Below are positions 45,720-56,215 of a stretch of DNA of 64,000 nucleotides, piece after piece; within the stretch, counting starts at the first letter, position 1, and each line of letters begins with the position of its first letter. The stretch comes from Euwallacea fornicatus. Its lineage: Eukaryota; Arthropoda; Insecta; Coleoptera; Curculionidae. The position numbers and the translations under genes were made by a program. Location: contig NC_089558.1 in NCBI RefSeq assembly GCF_040115645.1, forward strand, positions 868,001-932,000, given 5' to 3'. The notes under the pieces were generated by a model. The model had not been told where the DNA came from. It did no database searches and was given only the letters and a program-made list of their open reading frames with translations.

Positions 45720-47113
45720 AATTTTCTACTCAAAATGCCCTTTTTCCCGTAACTTAAAACGAAATATGTTAGAAACTTATTACCCCTCGCATCGACATGT
45801 ACAAATTGCTTCGGAAACATACCTGGAGCCATATCCGGAGAGGCAGCAACCGGCAAAAAATTACTTTCTGTTGCTTCACCGAAATTCAGCCGCGTTTGGA
45901 GCATTTGCTAAGCGCAGACGACGAGTTGAGTCTTCAAATGAGGATTGTTGGAAATCATGAGCACATTTAGTGGAAATTGGGATTAACAAAACAACAGTGC
46001 ACCAACCGACTTTACCTAAAAACGGCACAAACACTACTGCAGTACGAGCATCGTGAAAGATTACAAGAAATATTTCCCTTTTTTTATACACCTGAATCAG
46101 CTTGGTGCGTACACAATGCGAGTTAACCCACGCCGAAATTATTATTTATCTATTACTATTTAAATTCTGGTTTTATCTATAGATTTGTAATTTAACAAAT
46201 CTAACAAGAACGAAGCGGGCATTTTACAGGCGGTGAGTAAAGGGTTAACACCTTCAAAAAATATTAAACGGCAACGAAATTAATTTTTCATTAGATTCAA
46301 GATAATCCTTCCACATCGACAAGGATGATAGCAGAAGAGATTAACGTATCTCATCAGCCAGTATGGAGTGTTAAAAGAACAAAAATATCGCCCTTTTAAA
46401 ATTCACTTATCTCCAACATTGCATCCAGGAGATATTGAACGGCGGGCAGCATTTTGCAAAATCTCCATTTTCTCTCCAATGTCGCCTTCTCTGACGAGTG
46501 CAAGTTTACTAACTCGGGCATGTTTAATCGACATAACGAACATGTCTGGTCCATTAATCCACGAGAACACCAGGGCCGTCGACCACAAATACGCTTCGGG
46601 TTAAATGTTTGGTTTGGCCTATTCGGTGATGGGACCATTAGTCCTTACAATTACGAAGAAAATTTGACCGCAGATCGGTAATTACGTTTTTTGAAAACCT
46701 ATTTTACTGACTAGTCACGAAAACATTTGCATCAATCGCTTTAATAACGTTTGGCTCCAGCAGGATGGTGCTCCGTCGCATAACGCTAGGAGAGTAACTG
46801 ATTATTTGCAGGAACTTTATTTACATTATATTATTTTTCAGGGAGACTCGTCTCAAATAATGGAGACATATATTGGCCGGCACGGTCGCCGGATCTTTCC
46901 CCATCAGATTTTTATTTATGGGAAACTACGAAAGACCTTGTTTATAAATCGGTACCCACCGATATTAATGAATTGCGAAGAAATATCATAACCACTTTGA
47001 GGACCAAAACGAGAAGACGAGATGTTTTAAAATCAATGCAAAACCTAAAAAGACGTACGCGGCTGTGCTTGGAAGTGAATGGCGAAACCTCTGAGCACCT
47101 CTTATTAAAATAA
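45720..47113 (+). pseudogene. Mariner/IS630-type transposase, inactivated
   Basis: Recognisable pieces in order: MLETYYPSHRHVQIA near 45766, the N-terminal helix-turn-helix seen in many insect mariner-like proteins; STRMIAEEINVSHQPVWSVL near 46317; FSDECKFTNSG (first catalytic Asp) near 46490; WLQQDGAPSHNARRV (second Asp) near 46751; WPARSPDLSPSDFYLWE (third acidic position, Asp) near 46877; and a C-terminal ...CLEVNGETSEHLLLK ending at TAA 47111-47113. Stops and frame changes separate these blocks, for example at 46679-46681. AATAAA overlaps the stop. The catalytic residues survive, but no intact protein can be made. Confidence 0.8.
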
Positions 47114-47149
47114 AATTATATTAAAATTATCAGGACAAATCTACGTATG

Positions 47150-47617
47150 TAATTTCCAAAACGTTCTTTGCAAAAACAGGATTATGATATTTCTATTAAA
47201 CGGCAAGTCCGAATCTTGACGTATGATGCATCGTCGTAATCAGAAAAAAAGCTGAATCCAAAAGGGTGAAAATCCAAGATGGCGCCCGTAAGAAAATATA
47301 AAGTTGATGACGATTGCGGAAAATCGAAACGTCGCATTCCAAATTCGACACTGTCACGTCGTCGAGGAGAAAAAGTGACTACGAAAATGTGCCAGCCACT
47401 TTCAATTGTCTCTTCACGTAAGTCCAGAAAAAATAAAAACCTCTTTTCGAAATTTCACATTTTCCCGGATATTTCCGGAAGTAATCGAAATTTTATAATT
47501 CTTCTAATGGCATCTTACAAAGCTCGAAAATGCGCAGCTTCGCCCTAATTTCACCGACCTCGTATCTCTTAAAATAACCGAGATCCCCATAGTTGAGCTC
47601 ATAAAACGGACATCCTG
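47150..47617. repeat. Right terminal inverted repeat of mariner-like element
   Basis: Inverted copy of 45171-45636, ending ...CGGACATCCTG at 47617. The + strand frame 47279-47548 (89 codons, MAPVRKYKVDDDCGKSKRR...) is the counterpart of the - strand frame 45509-45240 in the left arm. The two predicted peptides differ at about seven positions. Confidence 0.85.
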
Positions 47618-47749
47618 AATATTGAAAATTGTAGATTTTTGATCATGGCCCTGTTGGCATTTGTTTATTATTTCCCAAAATATAATCGCTCCCTGAAGTA
47701 TCTTAATAATATTATGTTACACCCTGTATATGTATGTGGCATCTATCAT

Positions 47750-47772
47750 ATATCTATATATATATATATATA
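47750..47772. repeat. TA microsatellite
   Basis: A short run of alternating T and A. It is of no evident function and is a likely slippage site. Confidence 0.7.
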
Positions 47773-50090
47773 AAGTTGTATAAGATCGAGAGGGAGTGCA
47801 ACCACGTTTCTTATGTGCATATGCTGATCTGTGCCTTCTCTTAAAGAAATTACCTCTTTTATGGAACGATGACCATTGCAACGAATGTCAACAAAAACCT
47901 TTTATCTTTATGTGATACAATCTTAATGGACGTCATTTTTACCCACAAATTCGCTGTTACATCACTTTTTTTACAATCTCATAATGATCATATAACCCAT
48001 ATGAAGGCTCAAAGTTGCTTAACTCGGTGTTTGTTGAGATGGAAATCAGCCCTAAAATTTGTTACCGCAAGAAGGATCGAGTTGAGGAATCGCTATAGCA
48101 ATCTTGGTTCGGTCCCGTTCAGTCGTGCCGAAAAGTGGAACACGCATTAGATTATTTCGACTACTCAGCGATCCGTCATCGGCCCGAAGGTATCATAACG
48201 AAGAATTGATTTAGATTATATTTGACGGCCTGAGAAAAGCCGAAACTGTCCCTCATTGTGCCAGGTTTCGTAAGACAGAAGAGCAAGGCTCGACCGCCTT
48301 AAAAATTGGGCGCCACAAGGCCAAGTAGCCATTGGGTACTCTTCAATTAAATTTGAACATATGCACTACTTAGCAGAGTTTACGCTCTTGTCTTGTACGT
48401 AAGTCGCTTTAAATTGGGTTAATTACTCCGGCGAATTAATGCAGCAAAAAATCAATTTCTGAATGAAAATTGTCTCGGAGTGATTATTCCCACTAGAAAA
48501 TGGAAACAGAACCATAACTGATTCGAAAGGACCATCATCAGTGGTACTCCTACCATAGCAGAGCTTGACTAGTCTGGTGTTGTGTCTGCTCCATACGCGG
48601 ATCAACTAGTTACCGATTTGCGGTACTACCATATACGCGGTGCTACAAGAAGTGAACACGCTTTTGCTCCCTCAACATCCCGCGGTCAATCGAAGAGCCG
48701 TTCGGCATTTGAGGGCTGATTTGTTGGTGACGACACTGATTTTTTCGGCGGCTTTTGTAAGTTGATTTTCTTTATTTTTTTTGTGCGTTTTTTCATGACC
48801 AGAAAAAATACTGAAATTATAGAGAACCCTCTTCTTTTCGGTCAGATAGAACAAGGTCAGTGGTGAGGTAATCGGTGGTGTATTTCCTAAGTTAAAAAAG
48901 TCCCAAATTCTTGGTTGGGTAGTCAATTACCCAACTAAGTAGAGAATTTATATGCTTAAACAAAAATACACAAATTTTAAGGCAACCTAGTTCTTTTCGG
49001 TTTATTACACGCGAAATGCACTGGTGACGCAACTATTTTCCTTTTATGCGGTTTTAATATCGGCTTTATCATCGATTAAATCCACGTTTTCTAATGAGGG
49101 ATCGATCATCGGTAATTGCGCCTACAATTACGAAACGTGTTGTTTCCTTCCTGCAATTAAGTTTTTCCATTGAAGAAAAAAGTTGTAAAAATAGACAAGG
49201 AGTAATTGAAAAATTTATTGCCGCGAATTCCTAACCGGACATTAAAGCTCAGTTTTACGATTATGATTATCAAAAAAAGGCAGTTTTAAAGCGGATTTGA
49301 TGAGGCTGCTTCTCGTAATTAAATTCGTGACTGCCAAATGCCAAACATGGATTTTCCATTGTGTTCAAGACAACCCTGCAAGGGACTTTGATTGGCACTT
49401 TCTAAGGCGATTATTCCCTCGGACATGCAAATTTCCCCTTTATTACCGCAATAATCACGTTTGTAGTGGATTATTATGACTGGTCTAACAGCATAACATG
49501 TGAGGCCAAAGTATCAGTTGTGGGCATTATTCTGCTGCTTCGGGTTAGTTCAGGTTAGTTCAGGGTTGCAAGTGGCTCGCATGTTATTCTTTAAAAGTCA
49601 AGGGCAGGGGCAGCACGTTGCTTTATAAATTCATAAAGGATACACGAGGGAGATCAAAATTATCTTCTTTACCCGAGTGTACTCCTGAGATGCTCTTGAA
49701 GACTGTCTTTCGCAAACTCTCGCGTGCAAGAAAAAACCGCAGTTATAGTCATTTTTTCAAGGCCCCAAGATGAAATCGACTTGCCTCACTCACATTTTGA
49801 TTTCGGTATCTGATTCAGTTCTAGTTTATTAAACGTGCTACCATTGCCGTTAATTAAGACATTATGTAAACTGAAACGATTAAAACTGGCTCACCAGTTT
49901 TTCATCGTAACGTGCATTCATCTAAAGTGACTTGAAATTTGTATGGGCGAACAATGCCTAATTAGTAAAAGGCGCGCGACCTAGAAATTATATTATTTTG
50001 CTTGGCAAATCCGACCCGAAGCACCAGCCATCCAAGGGGAAAAACACCGAAAATCAACTATATCGCTCCGTTTAGTCCGAGGTTTCCAAG

Positions 50091-50369
50091 ATGATTCACA
50101 AAATTAACGTGCTCATCCGTGACGACCTGAGAAGCCGAAAATCGCATTGCGAAAAATCCGAGCAAAATCAGCTCCATTCCGTCCACAAAAATCTCGAATT
50201 TTTCTTGCATCAGATACGGTCATCCAGCCCAAAGACGTCGATCGTCACTCATATTCTGATGTCGCCAAAGCCTTCAGAAGTCGCTTTTAATGACACCAAA
50301 ACAAAGACACCTTTTACCGCTGTACACACATCAAGATCAAGACCCGAGTATGCAAACGAGCCATTCTAA
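50091..50369 (+). CDS. Hypothetical 92-residue ORF
   Basis: ATG-started single-exon frame of 92 residues, rich in Ser, Lys and His. No domain, signal peptide or membrane segment is visible. A second overlapping frame (50290-50574) covers its end, and AATAAA occurs at about 50606. Nothing shows that it is translated; it is listed because the surrounding 13 kb otherwise lacks coding candidates. Chance is as likely as a taxon-restricted gene. Confidence 0.15.
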   Translation: MIHKINVLIRDDLRSRKSHCEKSEQNQLHSVHKNLEFFLHQIRSSSPKTSIVTHILMSPKPSEVAFNDTKTKTPFTAVHTSRSRPEYANEPF

Positions 50370-51235
50370 AGAAAGGGAATTCGTGATAGCATCTTCTTCT
50401 TCCTCCGATTGTTCGATAATTGATCTGACGTTAATCGAAGTGATGATCATTAAATCGTTAAACAATGACCTGCATAGCGAAAAGTTCAATGTCAGCAGAT
50501 TGCTAAAAACAGCGAGTACCGGCAATGATGAAACTACTTGCGGTCTAGTAGTCATTTACCTGTTTGTTTATTAGTAATTTTTCAATCGGTTCAATATGTT
50601 TATGTAATAAAACTGGCCGGTAATTAGAATCGGATTTACATTATAACACGATTTAATGGGTGAGAATTTTTATGTTCTATAGTTTTTGTGACGCTACTTT
50701 GCTCATACGGTTTCTTCCTGGTTTTTGGTGTGCAACTTGACAGAGGTGCGGCAACATTCGCTTAACAATTGATCGTGCTTTTGGCGAACTCCACGATCGA
50801 TCCCGGGTACTGTTTCAGTGTCCAGTTTTCAGAAACAGTCTTCAGGCGGTTTTTCCACTCAAAAATCAGTTTACAACGTCCCTAGGTATGGCCGCCCTTC
50901 CCTGGGAACACATTTCGATTAGGTCAACACTTAGGAGCCCAGAAGAGCCGCAGGGACATTCGAAATAGGCCACTTTCAGTAATCGATTTATATGGTTGAA
51001 AAGATAGAATTATGGCTTTCAGTGGAGACGGTCCGATTAATTTCTTAAAAACCTTTGAATTTTCTGGATTTTTTAACTGTTCTGCCTGTCTCAAAAGCCT
51101 CTGGTCTGTTTCAGAACGTTTTCCGTGGATACCTTCCCATCAGCTATCTTCCCTTAGCTCTTAATGTACAACCGAACTCACTTGAACTTTTAGGCCAACT
51201 TGTAGTTTATGCAAGTATGATGTACTGATAGTGAA

Positions 51236-51290
51236 AGTTGAATGTAACGACGACAAGGGGACCGAGTAAAAAGGATCGTTACATTCGGTC
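51236..51290. repeat. Inverted repeat, possible pogo/Tigger terminus
   Basis: AATGTAACGA (51241-51250) and its exact complement TCGTTACATT (51276-51285) flank a 25-base spacer, followed by CGGTCGTTGTCACAG. Repeated TAACGA/GACCGA words are common at Tigger/pogo ends, and the fossil transposase starts just to the right. The assignment is inference. Confidence 0.35.
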
Positions 51291-51389
51291 GTTGTCACAG
51301 CAAGACTGTTTTTTAATGGTTAAAAAATATGGAAAAAAAAACAAGAATTTATTTAAAAATTAAAAAATTTGATCAGTAATTTTATGGGA

Positions 51390-51903
51390 AAGACCTGTTT
51401 CACCTTCATTAAAAATTTCGTCATTCTGATAATTTTTTCAAATTTCTGGTCACTTAGTTTTGAGTCAGTTTTCTATCACTGATCATAAACTAGCAGTTTG
51501 ACCACTAATCTTTTCATTTTACAATATTGTGTCTTTGTCTAAAGTGTTTAATCTAACTTTCTGAGCGTTGATACTCCGTGCCTTTATTCATTACCTTGGC
51601 AAACTACTTCACTTCTGTCTGCAGCATTGGGCCACTGATTGCTAACCCTCTACTTGTTTCCTTTTTAAACCACTTAAATAATGCCTGATCAGGGTCTCCA
51701 TTATTGGAAAACTTAAGTTTTTTCCTTGGCAACAAATTTTCATTAAATGCGCTTTTGATACTTTCTCAATTCTTTGTAATTCTAGAAACAGTCGCATGTG
51801 ATGAGTGCAATTCATTTACGATGGTATTGTTGCTGCTACTCGCTATAAATCTAGAAATTATTATATCTTTTTCCTCAATGGTCAAAAATTTTTTTTCTTG
51901 AAG
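51390..51903 (-). pseudogene. Fossil pogo/Tigger (jerky-like) transposase
   Basis: Reading leftwards from 51903, with frameshifts: KKKNFLTIEEKDIII and SSHATVSRITKN, the CENP-B/psq-type helix-turn-helix; QALFKWFKKETSRGLAISGP, the second DNA-binding half; then NDEIFNEGETGLSHKI at about 51440-51380, the start of the DDE domain, where the usual first catalytic Asp of NADETGL is changed to Gly. At least two stops interrupt the frame. Tigger/pogo elements are Tc1/mariner relatives whose transposases gave rise to CENP-B-like proteins. This copy is dead. Confidence 0.75.
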
Positions 51904-54900
51904 CTATTTTTTAAATGACAACAACACTAACAAGCTGAATACACACAAAGAACACATCTTCTAATTTGTCTAGTCCTCATTCATAATTTATGAATTTTCC
52001 TCATGATTCTTATTCTCTTTACACTCTTCTATAAAAAATTAATTTCTTTAGGCCATTTAGGGACAAAAACATGAATGAAAATATTGCCACATAAAAAACT
52101 CCTGTTCTATGGCTTAAATCAATAAACCTCCTTTTCATAGTTTTAATTGCTTAATGTGGATTTATCACTGAAAGATAGTGATTTTTTATATATTTATAGT
52201 AATTACAATATAAAGTGGACATCGCCAGTAATGAATTAAAATTTCCGCAAAAAGAGTGCCAAACTTATGAAAAGGCTATATTTTAACAGCTTTACATACA
52301 AATCAGAGAGAGGTCAAGACCATACATAGATGTGTCAAATATGCATATTTAAACAATATTTCTTTGATGTGCCTATAAAGCCGCTAAGTGCAGTGCTTTT
52401 ATAAAAACTCCCTATCACTCTTTAAATGACTTTAAAGAACGCTAGTAGTGTCGACTGTACACTACAATTAAGTACTGTACCATACCCCTAGCGTCGTTGT
52501 ATTTGACTAGCAAACCATCAAAAATGTCTTTTTTGCGAATGTTAAAAGCGATTTCGTCGCTAGTACTGACATCATAATATGCAGACTCTTTTACAATGGC
52601 GTAAATGCAAATCCAACAAAACATTTCAATTTCCATCACTATATACGACTTGTTATAATCGACGTCCTTATTCACGACTTTCACTGTATATGCAACTGAC
52701 TTCCAGTTTCAAGTACACAATTTGTGTGAGAAAATTTTTTAAATACTAAACTCTAGCAAAGCAATATACACTACATGCTATACTATACAACATAGGCAAT
52801 ACTGAGCGTACAAGAATTGGAAAGAACTATAATCACTTACATAGTAATATTGAATCCCCAGAACTCAAATTCTGGTCACCCTCGAGTTTCAATCCCACTA
52901 GTTGTCTAATTAACTTCTATGGACCCAACCACTATCTCACTAAATTTGCTAAATTAATAATCACTCAGATCATTTTATAAAGTAAGTTCAGCATACTATA
53001 GTTGGTTTAAGCTTCTTTTCACTGCCAAGTGACGATGGCGACGAAGGACTAATTTTTTTAATAAATTATAAATACCTTGCATGGACAATGAGAATCATAT
53101 ATTTTAGAAGCGAAACAGTCTTCTGTCACAGTTAAATATGTTGATTTAATTGATAAAAAGCATTAAAACTTAGTAATTTCCATTCAATAAAAAAAATAAA
53201 CCGCTTTAAAAAATACAAAATAAGTGTGGTTAAGTTCAATTTTTATTTTTTTTGTTTGTTGTTCATGGAAATTTAACACCCAGTCTCTTTCTTTATCAAA
53301 AATTGTAAGAGAAACAAAGACGGCACTAGCACAGTGCAAGCTATGAATGTTTGGGGCGCCCTCTTTGAAAAGTAGAGCGAGGCTCCTGCTTTAAGCAGTT
53401 TTAAATGGCAGATAAACCCTGAGTACACTTTTTGTAGATTCTAAATGCATTTTACAACAATTTTCAGGCGTTGAAACTTAATGGCGAACAAAGTACCCAA
53501 CAAACCATTCAAACAGCTATAATAAAATTATGCACCTAATTTCTGCATAATAATAACGTTTCTCTTGCTCTGGATCTTACACAATACTAAAAAAAAAAAA
53601 CATATTCACACTTTATAAATCCCATCGATCAGTCGATTCAAAGCATTGCAAAATTTTGTGCGCACATATTAAGTACCACACACTATGTTTATTATTACTG
53701 AGAATAGACATACATATCGTCTCAAAGATCAATGACTAGTACGTACCATAGTGCCTATTAGCCATTAATTCCCGTAAACCGATTAATTTTCCGCAAACTT
53801 CGCAGATTCAGATCAAACTAGAAGAGAATTTTAAATGCCCCCGTCGAATTTATTTCAATTTATCATAATAATTACGTCGATTTTGAAATATTGTTCAATG
53901 GAACAAGCGTAAAATTAAGCGCGTGCACTGATACCTCTGCAATTTAGATATTTTCTTTTAGATAGGAAACATTGGTTCCAATCCAAAATGGTATCTACTC
54001 ATTATTGCCCACATACCAGTACCTACCATCAGTGAAATTTCACTCACGATTTGAGTAATCATTACCCAATCGATGGGCACACAGTTTGCACAAAAAACAA
54101 TGCATCAGGCTCTCCTAATGTCCTAATGTGATTTCTTCTTCCTTGCTCTTATAAGGAAAACCAAACGTTACTTAACTGCTATAATACGTATTGTAAAAAT
54201 GAGTCAGACTGGACAATTGATTATTTTGAAGAACAATCCTCTGTGTGCGGTGAAAGTAGATATGCTGATATCTATACAAGATCAAGACCTAATCGATGTA
54301 GAAAGTCGCTATTGTGACTAACGCCAATGGAGATGATGGTAGAATTTTTTCTTTTAAAGCGTGTCAGTTCAGCTCGTAAACTGATCTATTCGAGTCATAA
54401 AAGAAATCAGGCATGGTAGTGATGATAAGGAGCAGTACCGGACTCATGGTGAGGCAAGGTTTGGTGACGGCTTGAGGCAGCGATTTTTCTTGAGGGTAGG
54501 TGAACGATGATTAAACATTTCGTTCGGTGCGTCCGACCTGCTAAGGCCGGCCCTGGTGAGGAGTCGTTGAAACCAACAATGGATAATAAACGATTTCGTT
54601 ATGCTTTTGTTGGCCTGCTTTTTTGGAAACTTAGATACATGTGTGATACAATCCCTGATGGGATGACCCCATCAGAGAGTCAAATCATACGTTTAGACGC
54701 GCTAGTGTTAGCTACAAGAGGTTAAATCAGTGGTGTACCCAGATTTACAGATTCATGTTTTGCCATGTGAGCTCATCAGCAGCTTTAGGGTCACTTTCAA
54801 ATTTTATTCAAATATAGAGTTAAACACGCCACTATCCTCTAGATGGGGAAAATTCCAATTTAAACCTAAAAGTTGTCGGCTTTGAATGCTCACTACAACC

Positions 54901-55640
54901 CTTTTCCATAAAACATTCTTCACCTAGGCGCAAGAAGAGAGTTTGGATTTGAAAAATTGACGGTTGGTGTAAATTTGTGCATTGTGTTAAACATTAAGCG
55001 ATTAATTGTTTATAGAAACATACATCAAACGCGAAAAATTCGTACAAGAATTTCTTCGGCAATAGCACAATCTCAAATTTTGGTGTATTCATTTTCAAGA
55101 TGAGCACGATCGAACAATAATAAAGATGTCGTCCACCACTCGGCCAGCCGCTGATTGGTCGGCGCCTGCAGGTGACGAATCGTTTTACAGGGTTGCAATC
55201 AGTTTCATTTTCGTTGTTTTTCTGCGCACCTACATACATATTATCAATTGTTATTTATCATTGCTTGTGATTGGTTGATATCCTCATATATTTCAACGTT
55301 TAATTCATTTAATTATTTCAGCAATAAGCGCACATATCGTCCTTTATTACGTTTCAAGAAAGTCTAAGTTAGGCGCTGTTCAATACTTTTGCTGTGACTG
55401 TGTGCATGCACTGTTTTGATACTGTCTATCTTGAAAACAGACTGATGAAGCCACATTTAAATTTATGACTTGAAAAGTGCCGGAGTTGCAGCCTTTCGAA
55501 GTTAAATAAAATATTTTATATGTTTTTCGAAGTTCACTCGAAAACTTAGTTTAAATTTTTTGCTGAAATGTTGGTCGTTTCAACTCTCGGATTTCCTTAA
55601 ATTACGTCTGAAAAATGTTTGAAAAAAATTAAATTCGAAT
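51904..55640. other. Gene-poor stretch, AT-rich
   Basis: No gene supported. An 80-codon - strand frame (52684-52442) and a 72-codon + strand frame (54507-54725) lack domains. T- and A-rich runs occur at 53240-53260 and 53586-53600. Confidence 0.4.
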
Positions 55641-55655
55641 TTTTTTTTTCACAGA

Positions 55656-55968
55656 AAAATCGAAATCTGTGAACTTACCCATGCTCTCACTCATGGTACA
55701 GCGAAAATACGTCAAAAACGCAAAATCGTCCAGCCTAATGTTTCCATCCATAATGCATTTTGTATCTATCAATCCAAAAACTCGAAATCAAGGTTTCAAC
55801 TGGCATATTATGAGCTCTGAGCCCATGTTATTCGGTCCGATGGGATATTTTCTTGATACATATGTATACTCACACAATTTAAAGCTGTGGGAAAGGCCTA
55901 GCGAGCGACACGTCGTTGAGGTGTCTGCTTGGAACAGCAACGAAGTTCTAGCCCACCAAAACTAAATA
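55656..55968 (+). CDS. Candidate terminal exon of an unknown gene
   Basis: A strong acceptor (T-run then CACAG, last base 55655) is followed by an open frame of about 103 codons (…LPMLSLMVQRKYVKNAKS…) that ends at TAA 55963-55965. AATAAA overlaps immediately (55966-55971). This is the layout of a 3' terminal exon. The peptide is rich in Met, Asn and Ser, and I recognise no family. A second frame (56006-56215) follows after an acceptor-like CCGCAG at 56000. No upstream exon with a matching donor could be identified. Confidence 0.25.
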
Positions 55969-56215
55969 AAAATATTTGTAGTTTTCCAATTGTGCCGCAG
56001 TTCTTTTGAATGGTAACATGTCGAGAAAGGCGGCAAGGCACCTTTCAGCAGTCGAAGGAGGAAGAAATGCCCCTTCATCAAAACCTCCATCGTCGTATTT
56101 TAGCAATCGTCAAAAAACTCCCATTATCCAGGAACCTTCAAGTTCATCACCACTACCCACCAGTAGAGATCACGCACCTAAAATCAAATCACATCAAGAA
56201 AGGATCGATAATTAA

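Larger units (their letters stand above)
45171..47617 (+). mobile_element. Mariner-like element with about 466-bp terminal inverted repeats
   Basis: A 2,447-bp element. Left arm 45171-45636 and right arm about 47150-47617 are inverted copies that start CAGGRTGTCCGTTTT; for example CGGAAATATCCGGGAAAATG at 45311-45330 is exact at 47458-47477 on the other strand. Between them lies a rightward transposase (about 45720-47113) with a helix-turn-helix N-terminus and a DDE/DDD domain, disabled by stops and frameshifts. No clean target-site duplication could be read at the ends. The arms are much longer than the roughly 30 bp of classical mariner. Confidence 0.88.
47618..51235. other. Gene-poor stretch after mariner-like element
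   Basis: No gene supported apart from the weak candidate at 50091-50369. TACACCCTGTATATG at about 47718-47732 resembles the outer end of another element. A TA microsatellite follows at 47750-47772. A short tandem GGTTAGTTCA lies near 49543-49562. Confidence 0.4.

Noticed and set aside
44686..47732. Possible outer transposon with ends ATACAGGG (44686) and CCCTGTAT (47725) enclosing the mariner-like element
   Set aside because: Sequences inside the two ends do not match each other beyond the first few bases.
54507..54725. Frame containing DNKRFRYAF, resembling the T-box VDDKRYRYAF motif
   Set aside because: The match stops after about nine residues and none of the other T-box blocks is nearby; judged chance.
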